Part shown: in pieces, positions 10,683-22,725 of the stretch
Position numbering within the stretch: the first letter of the stretch is position 1
Layout of the letters: every line of letters starts with the position of its first letter
Assembly (NCBI GenBank): GCA_023078685.1
Contig: JALGAS010000004.1
Coordinates: 5,704,001 to 5,768,000, forward strand
Direction of reading: 5' to 3'
Length of the DNA: 64,000 bases
From: Neopestalotiopsis rosae
Taxonomy: Eukaryota; Ascomycota; Sordariomycetes; Amphisphaeriales; Sporocadaceae
Made by a program: the position numbers and the translations under genes
Notes under the pieces: model-generated
Told to the model about the DNA's origin: nothing
What the model saw: the letters and a program-made list of their open reading frames with translations, nothing else
The model's database searches: none

Positions 10683-12600
10683 TCACATGTCCAGCTTGTC
10701 TCTCTGCAGCCGCCACTTGGGTCCAATCTTCATCTGTATATACATGACGGGCAACATGCAGGCACAGATGGCTGCCAGCATCACGTATGTCCAAATGTAA
10801 CCCAGATTGGTGACCATGCGGTCAGTCGTGGCTACTACAATGGCGCCGAGCGAGCAGCGCACAAAATTGGTGCATGCGGTCGCGCCCGAGCTGCGAGACT
10901 GAAGAATGTCAATCATCAAGGTCATGGTGGTGTTGAGTACGGCCATGCCACACCAGCCCACTGAAGTCATGTTAGCACGTGAAAAGTGGTGTGCCCTCAT
11001 CGCCAGTGTATAGATACTTACGAACGACGGAGATGACAAGAGGCACAGCAACACTGATGGAGTGGAATAGTCAGCAAATATTGTATCGAGTGCAAAATGA
11101 GGGCGACTTACTGCGCAGCCAACCCCAGCGAAAGTCCCCATCCAACAACCGCCATGACAAAGACAATAAGGTGATATGGCATGGTCCGCAAGCGTGCGTA
11201 CTCCTTGGGGAACGGCCCCTCGACGTGCGACTTTTTGATCTTGGCGTACTCGTGGTCCAGCAAGCGACCAGTCACCTGGGTGCCGACAATCATGCCGAGG
11301 CCGGTCGGCAGATAGCAAATGCCCAACAAGGTTTCCGACAGCCATGGATACACGTCGGAAAAGGCCGACGAGATGGTGGCCATGATGCTGTAGTTGACCG
11401 AGTATATAACGCCGGTGAACAGCAGAGCAATGACAACGTCGGGGTAGGTAAATAGTATAAAAGGATTGATTGACTGTTTCTTGGTCGACAGAGGTAGACT
11501 GGCGGGAATGGCTGCCTGCTTGCCGCGTCCTACCACTGTAATCAAGGGCCGGTGGATTCCCGTTTGCGGTATGGTGCCGTTTCCTGCCAAAGTGCGGAGG
11601 GTCTCTGGAAGAAAGCTTCTGTTGTTAAATAGCCGGGTCAAAGGGAATTTCCAGACCAAACACTCACATGTAAAGCATGATCCAGCAGCACCCAGCCATG
11701 ATGACCAGTGCCCAAAAGATGGATCTCCACCCGAGATTCTCTGCTAGGGCACCACCGATGGCAGGTCCAATGCATGGTGCAAGCATAGGTCCAAGGTTGA
11801 ATAGGCCAAAGTAGCTGCCTCGCTCTTCTGGTGTGGCAATATCACCAGTGACTCCCGCACCTAGAGTTTTGTTGAGTAATCAGAGTCTGAAATGGAACGG
11901 CGAGAAACATCCGTACCTAGTGCGATCATGCTCGCGCATCCACCGGCTTGCAGTAGTCGTAATACAATCAATAACCAAAAAGCATTCGTCGGGCAAAGTG
12001 CCAAGCCAATACAGGATCCGATCAAGACAGTCAAACATCCCAAGAATATTGGCCTTCTTCCGTACCGATCTGACAGTGGCCCCCAAAGCATGGGAGCTGC
12101 ATATAATACACGTTAACCATCCCGTATCACTGCCAGACAGAGGCATATCACACTCCATGTATCTGATGCAATGGGAATTTAACGGGGCGGGTCTGCTTAC
12201 AGATGCCCTGCATCACCAAATAGGCCGTCACCGTTTGATTGATGACCTCTTCCGAAGTTCCAAAGGCCTTGGCCATCATGGGTATAGCCGGGAAATAAAT
12301 GTTAGCCGGCAAGGGGCTAGGTCGAGGTTAGCCACAAATAAAGAAGAATGGTTTCCTAACACGGCACACGCACCTGTGAAAGCCAGCCACTGCCACAATC
12401 CCGACAATGAACCATTTTTGTTTTCTCGTGTAAATGCTATAAGGTTCTTCCGCCGGCGTTAATTGGACATTATTGATTGGAGTCAAGGTGCCCTCCTGCA
12501 CCACACTGGGCACCTCCTTTTCAGGCTCCTTGGCTGGAGGCGGGTCAGTCGCATAGCATCCACGATACCCAGGAGGCACGTTAAGCGCGCAGGATCCCAT
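10683..12600 (-). CDS. MFS drug:H+ antiporter, DHA1 family
   Basis: Seven exons (12600-12374, 12316-12201, 12096-11917, 11860-11668, about 11618-11112, 11053-11022, 10960-10683) sum to 510 residues. The cytosolic N-terminus of about 65 residues precedes TM1. SPLPANIYFPAIP follows TM1, and the motif-A loop reads GPLSDRYGRRP after TM2. Motif C (GATLAPCIGPAIGG-like, here LGPMLAPCIGPAIGG) lies in TM5; it is the antiporter signature of 12-TM DHA1 exporters. A central loop of about 60 residues and six C-terminal helices follow. Related fungal proteins (Dtr1, Qdr, Flr1 groups) export drugs, polyamines, weak acids or secondary metabolites; the cargo is not deducible. The 32-nt exon 6 is easily missed. 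It lies upstream of the purine permease on the opposite strand. Confidence 0.92.
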
Positions 12601-14338
12601 GTTTTCGGCGATGATGAAGAACAGGACCTGTAAGATTGGAATAGTCTGCGATGTTGATGTTGTAGTTGTTGTTGCTGATGGGGACTGGGTTCCCCGAGGA
12701 CATCGTGAAATACTGTTTTTAGTCCGATTTGTCTCTTATGTACCGACTATTATGGTGTTGCGGCTCCGGCTTCCGGAGACAGAGAATTTTGCACTATTGC
12801 GCCCAGGCCTATAGATGGCGCCCGCTACCGTGTTTTTGTCCATCATTTTTTATTCCCATCAAGGAGACATTCTATTTCCGTATAAAAGCCCAACTTTGCG
12901 CTGTAAGGATTGGCTGGGCATAGTCCGAGGGCCGACGGAACGGGCCAGGGGGCCTTCGGAGGTCCTACGTGGGCTTTTCGGAGGTCACGCCGACAATGGC
13001 CAGAACATACTACCTACACAGTATGTAGAAACAAACACAGACCATACAAAACAGCGGATAATGCAGACGATTATCTTCTTGGCATTGGAAAGATGTTCAA
13101 CCTGGGAATGCCGGTGAGGTTGTGGCAGTGGCTGGCTGGCATTGAATCCGGCAAAATTGCATGTACAGACGTTGACATTTATCCAGGTTCCGGCAGGGTA
13201 TCAGCAGTGTGTCTGTCTTGCCGCATCCGTCGCTGCAGATGTGAAGGTTTTGGGCGGCAGATGGTGGGCGGGATCCTTGTAGAACGTTGGAACATGGTAC
13301 TGACCTGACTGGCTGCTGGCTGCTGGGTGCCACAACAGACAGACCGACCTTGTAGCTTATCGGATCCCTGAACGAACGCTACACCCTGGCTTGCCTGGCT
13401 ACCAATTCGGTACCTTTCGGCGGGCTGCATGATGACCAGCGTGTCGGTAATGCACTAATCAACAGAAGAGGTAAACTCTGCAACCCTTCTGTCCGCATGT
13501 CTCACACGCAGCTGACCACCAGTGTCGTCGCAGTGTCGTCAATATGAGGTGTAAGTACAACAACTTCTTCGAGATCACGAAGCAAAAGAAAAGGGCAACC
13601 AGATGCGTCTTCATTATCATTCGCAGCACTCGACAATCTCCAAGGACCCTGTATTCCGGGGCATTTTCATAATCTATACCGCTTCAAGCTAGACTCGACC
13701 TTTTTAGCACTGGTTCAGACGCCTCATCCAAGGAGATGAGCGACTGTCAGAGGTCTGGGAGCGCCCGGAGAGCCAAGGCAAAAGATATGAAGGACAAACA
13801 AGTCGCCACACTCTTTGATTTAGGTCGACAAAATCTGAAGCGACTTGGCGACCTAGCCAAGTATAGTAGAATGGCAAGAGAAAAATCTTGAGATGTGAAC
13901 AGGACTAGTCTTGGGCTTTCATCTTTCAACACTATTCACTACTGAATGTTCCTCAATCTCTTCAATCCGTCCATTTGATAATCGTTCTCTCTTGCGGGGG
14001 CTCCACACTGCCCTCTTCCATTCTCTCAGCTAAGGTCCACGATCCCCATTGCGGTAGGCCTATAGCATTCTGCGCATTTGCTCTGTTCAAGCCTAGCCCT
14101 TTAGCCTTATCTTCTGCCTCTCAACTGCCCCTGCTTCTCTTCGAGATAACAAGAACAATCCGGCAGGCATCTTCTTGTCTTCTCAATTGTTTGTGGAGTC
14201 TAGAGCGTCTATTACCCCAGATCATTCTGGATCTCTTATATCAGTCCCGTCCTCTTGCATAGACTGTACAAGAGTTTCGTTGTGTGTTGTGCAAGCTTCG
14301 CAGAAACACGATCATTTGCAACGGTCCCAGTAGTCACC
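12601..14338. other. Divergent promoter region DHA1 transporter / purine permease
   Basis: 1.7 kb with no supported coding region. The last 400 bp before 14339 are pyrimidine-rich and probably form the promoter and leader of the permease gene. Short GGCTGGCTGGC tracts occur near 13130. Confidence 0.5.
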
Positions 14339-15973
14339 ATGGTTGTCGAGTCGCAATCGAGTCAGGACCAGGCTTCCAAGCCCGTCGACATGGAAAAGAT
14401 GAACGCCCAAACGCACAATGTCGATGTCGAGGCGGCCTCTTCGAAACCAGCCGGCAAATGGAATTTCTTTAACCGCCTGCTTGCTAGTTCCGTCGAGGCT
14501 CGCGGTGTCATGCCCGTGCCTCTTGAAGAGCGTACCTCGACAAACTACAGCAGCTACTTTTCGATTTGGTTCTGCATGAACGTCAACCTCTTGCCGTGAG
14601 TATACCCTTTGTCAATGGACTGTAGGGGGTAAATGACATCTAACATAAGGGAACAGCATCACGTTTGGCATGCTCGGTACAACCGCATATATGCTGAGTG
14701 TCCGCGACTGTGCATTGGTTATTCTCTTCTTTGCCTTGTTGACGGCCACTTTCCCTTCCTACCTCGGCATCCTCGGACCCAACACTGGCTTGAGACAAAT
14801 GATTCAAGCTCGCTACAGTTTTGGAAGATATCTCGTCTCGGTCCCAGTCATTTTGAATCTGGCTACCCTGACGGGTTTTTGTGTTATTATTTGCGTCGTC
14901 GGCGGCCAGTGTTTGTCTGCTGTCACGGGCGGAACCATGTCGGCGGCAGTCGGCATCGTCATTGTCGGACTTCTGTCCTTGGCCATATCCTTCTGCGGAT
15001 ACAAGGTCCTCCACGCCTATGAACGCTTTGCTTGGATCCCGGCGCTCATTGCCATTGTCATCACGACGGGCTGCGGCGGCTCCAAGCTCAAGGAACAGGT
15101 TGCCACGGAGCCTGCCACACCCGCCGCCATCCTCTCCTTTGGCATGATTGTTGCTTCGTACATGATCCCATACGCCTGTCTTTCTTCGGACTTTACCACA
15201 TATCTGAACCCCAAGTTCTCCTCGTACGTCACTGATCATCTCTCCGAAGTCTGTAGACAATGCTAACATTCCATTCAAGTGTCCGATTGTTTCTCTACGG
15301 ATATGCTGGCTGCATCATTCCGACAGTGCCATTGATGATCCTCGGCGCCGCCATTGGTGGTGCCATTGGCAACATTCCCGAATGGGCTGAGGGCTACGAC
15401 ACCACCTCTGTCGGCGGCGTCCTGGCCGCCATGCTGACCCCGGCCGGCGGCTTTGGCAAGTTCGTCGTCGTGGTCCTGTCCTTTACCATGCTTGGCAACA
15501 TTGCCGCCACCATGTACTCCATCACGCTCAATTTCCAGATGCTGGTCCCGCAGCTCGTCGTCGTCCCCCGCTACGTCTTCTCCGTCGTCATCACGGCCAT
15601 CGTCATTCCCGTCAGCATCAAGGCGGCCCTGGACTTTTTCGCCAGTCTCGAGAACTTTATCGCCTTGATCGGCTACTGGAGTGCCGCTTTCGTGGCCGTC
15701 CTCATTACGGAGCACGTCGTCATTCGCCGGGGTCGGTACAGCACCTACGACCAAGACGCCTGGAACTCGGCATCCAAGCTGCCCTGGGGCGTCGCGGCCC
15801 TGGCGGCGAGCGTTTTGAGCTTTGGTCTCGTCATTCCTAGCATGGCCCAAGTGTGGTTCACGGGTCCTATCGCGGAACAGGCTGGCGACATTGGCTTTGA
15901 ATTGGCCATTGTCGTTACTGCATTTTTGTATATCCCTTTCCGCTTGATCGAGAAACGTGTCGCTGGTCGATAG
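14339..15973 (+). CDS. fcyB: Purine-cytosine permease, NCS1 family (Fcy2/FcyB type)
   Basis: Three exons (14339-14595, 14657-15223, 15280-15973) give 505 residues with about 12 membrane helices. The start CACCATGG has a strong context. Residues 65-85 (SVEARGVMPVPLEERTST) form the conserved pre-TM1 segment of fungal NCS1 purine-cytosine transporters. TM1 contains the WFCMNVNLLPITFG kink that lines the substrate site. The TM6-7 region has YMIPYACLSSDFTTYLNP, and TM8 has MLGNIAATMYSITLNFQ, both hallmark stretches of the Fcy subfamily. Fcy2/FcyB imports cytosine, adenine, guanine and hypoxanthine by proton symport at the plasma membrane. Nitrogen-source regulation is known for the family but no operator was identified here. 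Confidence 0.92.
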
Positions 15974-17011
15974 ATTGATAGGTGGGAAGATTGTGACGGC
16001 CGAGATACCCAGCAGAAGATATTAGTACTTAAGGTTACAAAAGATCTACATCCATTCCATCGCAAACATCATACCACTTTATCTGCATAGTTTCGCTCAG
16101 TTGAAACCCCCTCCGGTCGAAAGCAAACATAGTTGCCAGAAAAACACTTGGAGTCCTTTGGCCGTTGCTGATCCAACACCTCATCGAGCAAATGGTCATA
16201 TTTATCCTGCGACCGAGGGCCACTTTAAAAACAACTGGTAACAGTAGACTGCATATCCTGCTGACAGATCACCCTGCCCTCTCCACGTTGACGTTTTCGA
16301 CTGAGTGCCATCCCACCCTCATTTTGTGTAAACCATGTAGAAAAGTCCGAAACGTGGAGTTATTACTCAGTCTGATCCCGACGTCCTCAGGCTCGAAGGC
16401 CAATCTAAGAAAGTAAAGATTCTTTATTCATCTTTCATTTTTTGCCGTGCTCTTTACTCGTCTAACACAGTGCTTTTGCAAACAGTCAAAATCTCCAAAG
16501 GTATCGTCACACAATGTACCGACTCACTCGCGGTCTGAGCGTGGCACAAATGATGATGGGGCTTCAACGCAATAAGCACGCATCTATCATCATGCTTGAC
16601 AACTTGAGTAAGAATGCGAAGATCGCCCCAGCCTTGCGGAGTTACGTTGCAGGAGTATTTTTGCCCCCCACGTCAGGTGAGATTTGTTCTTACATCTAGG
16701 TCGACATATGGGATGTTTTTGTCTGGCTGCAGTGTTGTGGATGATATGATGCTCACGTCCTCGTGGAATCAACATCCTGTCATATCATACTTCCCTGTCT
16801 CTGCAGAAATTTGTATCAATCATCAGTGATGAGTATCATGAAGTATCAGCGGTTGGCGAAATGAATGATATGTTCTGTTCCTGAAATGGATATAAATTTG
16901 GAGGTCGCGGAGGCCCATCACTGCGCAGTCTCATGACACGGCATTTCTCACCTGTTCGGTCCTTTTTCCCTCCGTAGGCTCGTATCAACGGACTGCTTTC
17001 TGAACTGCAAC
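15974..17011. other. Intergenic, no supported gene
   Basis: 3' flank of the permease and promoter of the terpene-synthase locus. No coding or repeat structure was recognised. Confidence 0.5.
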
Positions 17012-18363
17012 ATGGGGCAATCCATGGGATCCCACGAATACATAGCAACGCTCAAGGGCCAGACGCTACGATTCCCCAACCTGGCCGAGCCAGTCAAGAG
17101 CTGGCCCAGGGGCATGAGCCCGCACCTTGAAGTTCTCACCAAAGTTCAACATCTCGACTTATTACAGTACGTCGCGCAACAGCGTCACGAAGTCACGTTG
17201 CGATACTCGTGCATGCTAATGGGTGTCAGGCTTCTTGGGCCTGGCAAAGCATTCGAAATATGTGAATCGACGGATTGCCCCTATTTTGCTTGTGCTTGAT
17301 GGCCCAAGGCGGATTACAATGCCTTGCGTTTCGCAGCGCAGTTCATAACCTTTGTGAGCTCTCTTCTATGATGAACAACGTGAAGTCCATTCTAATATCT
17401 GCGATATAGCTCTATCTGTGGGATGACGGTACGTGAAGCAAGCTTAACGTGATGGTCACATTGAGCTAAACATTGGCCAGATACCGACAATCCAGAATTG
17501 ACAAATTTGGTTTCCGACTTGGAGGCATCTGTCGCATTTCGCGAGAAGAGTATTGCGCATTTTAAACGATTCCTAGCAGATGACCCACCCCAAGGTCAAC
17601 CCAATGCAGACTCGCCGCCTATCACACTGAGAAGCTTCGACGCTGTTGGAGAAGGCGCGGCATTCCGAATGACCAGAGGTCAACGACTGAAGTTTCTCGA
17701 AGAGCTTGTGAGATATATGGACGCTTGTGATACGGAGCAGCGCTCTGAGATGAGTGGTGTGGCTCCGACGATTGACCAGTATCTGCCCTGTCGAATGGGC
17801 ACGAGTGCCGCCGGAGCGGTCGTGGCGATACTCGAGTATGTAAAACACTTCGCTGATATGGTTTCACCCATGCTGAAATGTGTTAGGTATATGCTCAAAG
17901 TTGACCTGGGCGACACCATTCGAAAAGACCCGGACATCAAGACCGTTTTCGAGGAGACCGTTCTGTTGATTGCGGTGAGTCAATGCTTCGTCGTCGTTGA
18001 GCATTGAATTGCGTGGACATAAAATCATTTACAAGCTTGTAGGTTATGAACGATATGTTCTCTCTCAGAAGAGAGCTTCGATACCCATTCTTCAACAATG
18101 CTGTCGCAGTCCTTTATCACGCGCATCAAGACCTTCAGTCTGCCACGGACGAGGTATACAAGATCATCTTGGCCAGCGTTGAGAAGTTCGAGGCAGCGGC
18201 AAGTAGAGCGCTGGAGCGTTACCCAAAGCGTCGGAACGACCTGAAAAATTGGATTGAGGGAGCCAAGACCATGGTGACCGGAAACATGGCATGGAGTATG
18301 CATATACGGCGGTACAGTCTCGGCATCACTCCGCTTGACGGGACATCTGAAGTCACCATCTGA
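17012..18363 (+). pseudogene. Class I terpene (sesquiterpene) synthase with one in-frame stop
   Basis: Six exons (17012-17166, 17230-17353, 17410-17428, 17481-17835, 17887-17974, 18043-18363) keep one reading frame of 354 codons, the normal size for a fungal sesquiterpene cyclase. The N-terminus has LRFPNL and WPRGMSPHLE. The Mg-binding aspartate motif is WDDDTD (D98, D99, D102), and the NSE triad is NDMFSLRRE (N250, S254, E258). The only lesion is TGA at 17297-17299, codon 75. The following residues WPKADYNALRFAAQF are still family-like, so the TGA probably replaced a Trp codon. No alternative splice removes it without deleting conserved sequence. All splice sites remain canonical, which points to a very young pseudogene, a strain-specific null or a base-call error. 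Without the stop it would cyclise farnesyl diphosphate. Confidence 0.8.
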
Positions 18364-19028
18364 CGTGATAGTGTATATACCATAATGATTAAAAGTAAAT
18401 GTTAGTTCGTCAATTGGTGGGGGAAGCTTTTGTCAACCTAGCTATTCAGCAGAAACACAGCATCCCAGAGAAGACCAAGCCATTGAGATTAGACATCTGT
18501 GGTTGCAGGTATCTGTTTGCTTCGCATACCCACAGTGGTGCAACAGGTCTGGTACTTCTTTTGCGTAACGCAGATTAAGTCCTTCCATTCATCAGCTAGT
18601 GTCGGTGTTCTCGGCGGCATGCAGGCAATCACCCATATCTTGCCATCCGACTTGTCTTGCGTGGCAGTGCATATGCACTTCTCCAATAGGACGATCATCT
18701 CAACGAGGGGTAGCTATGATGTAGACCGAAAACCATATTGCTATCAAAACCTCGTCCCAATGCAAACATTCATCTAGACCACTATGTCGTTGTGGTGCTG
18801 CTCAAGAATAACCTTCGTCGTAACTTGCAATGCTTCTTGAAACTCGAATGCCAAACTCAAGTCTTCACCACCCGAATTCAAGCGGCGAAGATCACTTGGT
18901 AAGGCAAAGGCTTCATTGAACAGATGATCGCAATCATCATTTCTTGCAATACGACGGCTTGAACTTCCTAAGACTCGTATCGATATCAGCATTCATCTAC
19001 ACGATTCAATCTCCGCTTCCTTGTCGGC
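18364..19028. other. Intergenic upstream of HET gene
   Basis: No coding support. A 72-codon minus-strand ATG frame at 18774-18992 overlaps the HET promoter and has no recognisable features. Confidence 0.45.
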
Positions 19029-21029
19029 ATGTCGGCTGCCTACGAAAAACCTTCCGGTACTACCGCTGAGGGTGAGGTCCTCAGTCCTTTCTCGATTTCT
19101 CTTCGATACCATTTGCTGATGTTTCTGGCAGGTAGTCTAAGAGCCCAGTGTATTTTACCCAGCTGGATGGATCCAAATGCTAGACACGAAGTCTGCAATG
19201 ACTCGTCTAGTGCAGTCGCATTTGCTCGCGCCTCGACGTGGCTCTCTTATTGCGTCCAAAACGACTCGGCTTGTTCACAACCACACAAAAACTTCTTTCC
19301 ACGGCGTTTGATCAATGTGAATCTTGGGAACGAACCGTGTGACCCTTTCTTGGTGGAACCAACCAAGCCGACGACATATGCATGTCTGAGTTACTGTTGG
19401 GGACCAGATTCCAATGACGTTCTTCGCACCACCAAAGACAACATTCAAGCACACTACTCTGGCATCTCCATCGAATCAATGCCACAAACAATTCGTGATG
19501 CTGTCAAAGTCTGCAGAGGCCTCGGTATATCTCACTTATGGGTGGATTCGTTGTGTGTGATGCAAGGTCGCCGTGATGAGTGGCTTCACGACTCATCCCA
19601 AATGGATCTCACATATCTCAACTCTTACCTTACGATTGCGGCTCTCGAGCCAGCGAGCTGCAAGTTGGGCTTTCTTGGGCATCAGCTCTACAGCATCAAT
19701 GCAGAGAGGCCCATGACGCAACACGCCGTTGGAGGGATCAGACTCTTGGAAAGAAGGTCCTCTTTGAACCGTCGAGGGTGGTGTTTACAGGAGGCGCTGC
19801 TCCCTAATCGCAGATTATGTTTCAATGGGAGAGAGATGAGCTGGGAGTGCCTGTGCCGTAAGACTTGCGAGTGTGGGCATCATCTCTGGCCGAATGAAAA
19901 TGAATGGTCGTTTTGGCATGAGTTCGACTTTGGTGAGCTGGGTGCATTGCTGAAGAGACCCAGGCTCGCATCGGCATATCGGCCCCGCGCCTCAACGGAT
20001 GCTTATGCAAGAAGCGTTCTGGAACGAAAGTTGATGTGGCTGACAGGAAGTGGTGAATGGGCTCTCTATTCGTCGACCATGACTAGAACACGCGAGCTAT
20101 GGCGGCATTTGGTGTCCATGTATTCTCGACGCTTGCTTTCGCATTACACAGACAAATTAGCCGCACTTTCTGGTCTGGCCAAAATGACGCTTAACGCAAT
20201 AATTCTGGAAAGCGGTTGTCCTGATGAGTATCTCGCAGGCCTCTGGAGCAAGGAAATCTATTTCGAGCTGGCCTGGTACGTCGAGCGTGCTGGGGAGCGC
20301 TCATCCTGTCCAGATGATGACGATGGCATAAGACCAGCATACTGCGCACCTTCATGGTCCTGGGCAGCCTCCGATAGGTCTGTCAAGTATGACTTTTCCC
20401 GACCCTTGTGGGGATGGAAGTATATCCCTCAGGCTGTAGATAAATGCGAACTCGTGGGTGCAACATGCATCCCGGAACTGGAAGGTGACTCGACTGGGCC
20501 AGTGTCATATGGGCAGATCGAACTTAAGGGCAAACTCGCAGCAGTCGAGCTTGGAATGCTCGAGACAGTAGAGGGCTCTGGGGAGTTAGATAGGCCCGCA
20601 TGGGACTTACGCGACATAGACTTCCTGCGATCGGAGTCGGCAGAAAAGGGTAATATCCTCGTTCGGGCCCAAAATCTTCGACCAGCGTGGGTTATCATGG
20701 ATGATCCCATTAACCCAAATGTAAAGTTAGATGACAAGAGGAGGATCTGCTGGCTAAAGGGAAAGTGCAAGGCAGGATGTTGTCTGCGGGACGATGAGTG
20801 GCAGACCGAGTTCTATTGCTTTAGACTATTCTCCTGGTGGTCGCTCAGAGGCGAGAAAATGGGACGGGAAACGTGGTTTTTACTGCTGGAGAGGTGTAGG
20901 GGAGATTTTTATCGAAGGATTGGTCTTGGTAGACAAGAAGTCGGCCGTGGAACCCACCTCAGGGAACATGAACGCGTTTTCGGGTCGGTGTTCGAACATG
21001 CTGAAGAAGAAATAATCAGGTTAATATAG
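19029..21029 (+). CDS. Heterokaryon-incompatibility (HET) domain protein
   Basis: 666 residues read as one exon from the ATG at 19029. The HET domain covers roughly residues 117-260. It begins YACLSYCWG, continues through MPQTIRDAVKVCRGLGISHLWVDSLCV and the WLHDSSQM and YLTIAA segments, and ends near LNRRGWCLQEALLPNRRLCF. These are the three conserved blocks of the family. The C-terminal part, with CAPSWSWAA, is the usual post-HET region. HET proteins mediate allorecognition cell death in fungi, but most paralogues have no tested role. A 60-nt in-frame stretch at 19072-19131 has GTGAGG...GGCAG ends and may be an intron, giving 646 residues. No NACHT, WD or ankyrin domain is fused. Confidence 0.88.
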   Translation: MSAAYEKPSGTTAEGEVLSPFSISLRYHLLMFLAGSLRAQCILPSWMDPNARHEVCNDSSSAVAFARASTWLSYCVQNDSACSQPHKNFFPRRLINVNLGNEPCDPFLVEPTKPTTYACLSYCWGPDSNDVLRTTKDNIQAHYSGISIESMPQTIRDAVKVCRGLGISHLWVDSLCVMQGRRDEWLHDSSQMDLTYLNSYLTIAALEPASCKLGFLGHQLYSINAERPMTQHAVGGIRLLERRSSLNRRGWCLQEALLPNRRLCFNGREMSWECLCRKTCECGHHLWPNENEWSFWHEFDFGELGALLKRPRLASAYRPRASTDAYARSVLERKLMWLTGSGEWALYSSTMTRTRELWRHLVSMYSRRLLSHYTDKLAALSGLAKMTLNAIILESGCPDEYLAGLWSKEIYFELAWYVERAGERSSCPDDDDGIRPAYCAPSWSWAASDRSVKYDFSRPLWGWKYIPQAVDKCELVGATCIPELEGDSTGPVSYGQIELKGKLAAVELGMLETVEGSGELDRPAWDLRDIDFLRSESAEKGNILVRAQNLRPAWVIMDDPINPNVKLDDKRRICWLKGKCKAGCCLRDDEWQTEFYCFRLFSWWSLRGEKMGRETWFLLLERCRGDFYRRIGLGRQEVGRGTHLREHERVFGSVFEHAEEEIIRLI

Positions 21030-21435
21030 ATTTTGGCAAATCCTGACATAAACAAATCATACTCAGACTGCATTGGATATTCATCAGGACTGTGCATTCT
21101 GGCAGATCTCGCTGACAGGTAATAGGTCTCCCAAATGAAGGGAGAAATTCTTAAAGCAACTTGTTATCTAATGATGCAGCACCTAGGAATGATCATGTTC
21201 GGTGCGAATAAACATCCGAGGCTCGCTGCAGATTGCCAAAGTCCGCTACAGGGAGCATTGCGATGAAACAGATATGTAAATGGAGGCAAACCGAGCGTAG
21301 GCGCCGGTTCGGTTTCCAGTGAAATGTCTGTGAATCAGATGATTCACAATGGCAATTTGCAGCATGTGCATACACAAGGACATTTTTGCAGAGTTTCGTT
21401 CATGTATTACGCTCTTATTTGTGTAGTACTGGACA
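21030..21435. other. Convergent 3' intergenic region
   Basis: Lies between the convergent HET and isochorismatase-like genes. It contains no supported feature. Confidence 0.45.
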
Positions 21436-22175
21436 TCAAGACTTTGGCCAACCAGTCTTGAGGTGCTCGATCGCCTCTGCATCAGTGACAACGTCTGCAT
21501 ATTTAGCATTGAGATCAAAAAGATTAGCATTTTGAATCTCATCACTTCGGTCACCACACGCAGATCCCACCACCTGATCAAATTCAAAGTTAGCGGAAAA
21601 GCTTATCACGTAAGAAGATAAACAGAAAATCAACACACCATTGGCCGGAACCCATTCTGCATGGCATCCAACGTACTAGCCCGCACACAACCACTCGTGC
21701 TCACTCCACAAAGCACGACGGTATCCGCGCCCATGACGCGCAGGTCCGTAGCCAGCGACGTGCCGAAAAAGGCGCTGGCGTACTTTTTCTTGATGACAAG
21801 CTCGCCCCGCGCCGGCACCAGCCCGTCGACCCAGTCGCCGAGGCCGCGGCCGTCGTCGACGTTCCACACGTCGAGCGTCTTGCTCTTGAGCCAGAACAGG
21901 CCCGCGTCGCGCATGTCCGGGTCCGTGTACTCGACGGCGGTCCAGACGACGGGGCATTTCGCGTCCCGCGCCGCCGCCAGGAGCTCCCGCATCACCTGCG
22001 GCGCCCGCGTCGTCGGCTCGTGCGCGCTGCAGTCGAGCGGCGAGCCGGGCGTCCAGTACGCCTTGCACACGTCAATCAGGACCAGGACCGGTCGGTCGCC
22101 CCAGCCCATGCGGTTGCCGTAGCCGCTCTGGGCGTACGAGGCAGCTTGCGAGTGTGATTGCAGTGAGGCAGCCAT
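21436..22175 (-). CDS. Isochorismatase-family cysteine hydrolase
   Basis: Two exons (22175-21639, 21573-21436) give 224 residues. The fold signature is complete. Asp35 lies in VLVLIDVCKAYW, a Lys near 130 in LVIKKKYASAFFGT, and Cys163 in CGVSTSGCVRAS; together these form the catalytic Asp-Lys-Cys triad. FRPMVVGSACGDR spans the intron. The sequence is closest in style to N-carbamoylsarcosine amidase/nicotinamidase-like hydrolases rather than to true isochorismatases, so it probably cleaves a small amide or carbamoyl substrate. The translation start is the ATG at 22175. The body of exon 1 is strikingly GC-rich at third positions compared with its AT-rich flanks. Confidence 0.9.
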
Positions 22176-22725
22176 GTTGACGATCAAGTGAGCAAAAGAT
22201 GGCAATCTGACGACAAGTGGTTCAATCAATGATCGGCCGCGGCCAAAATGAAGCAGGGAACCTGTAGCTGAAGCACATACTCTTGTTGTCTACGGGTATC
22301 GGTTCATAAATCGGAGGGTCCGCAAGCCCCGTCGGTTGGCGTATCCGAAGTGGAGACCGAATTGCCTGCCGCTTTGGATTTCTTGCCGGCCGAGTCTACT
22401 GGGTTGTGTAAGTCATTAATCTAGTATTCATTGGTTACTGCAGGGATATGCAATTTGCCTAATTGACAAATAACATGAAGAACATGATATTATTAATGGT
22501 ATGTGCATTTGATTGTATACTCCAAGTATGTCTATATTCGTGTATGATCCAGGTTTCATATTTTCTAAAAAATCGTGAGGATCGCCAAATGTTTAAAATA
22601 TCGTATTCGTCGTTATAATTCAATACATATGTGTACACGGTCGATTAACTTACTAGCCATGTCCGGGAGCTAGACGACAGTCAACAGATTGTTGCAAATA
22701 ATAAACCTGCGCCGAGCGTACTTCC
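22176..22725. other. Intergenic, AT-rich in its second half
   Basis: Promoter of the hydrolase and 3' flank of the DUF3292 gene. The part from about 22400 to 22700 is AT-rich without coding content. Confidence 0.5.

Noticed and set aside
17250..17310. Alternative intron (GTGAAT...CCCAAG) that would remove the terpene-synthase stop
   Set aside because: It would shift the frame and delete the conserved segment before WPKADYN, so it does not rescue the gene.
18774..18992. 72-codon minus-strand ATG frame upstream of the HET gene
   Set aside because: No conserved pattern, and it occupies the HET promoter.
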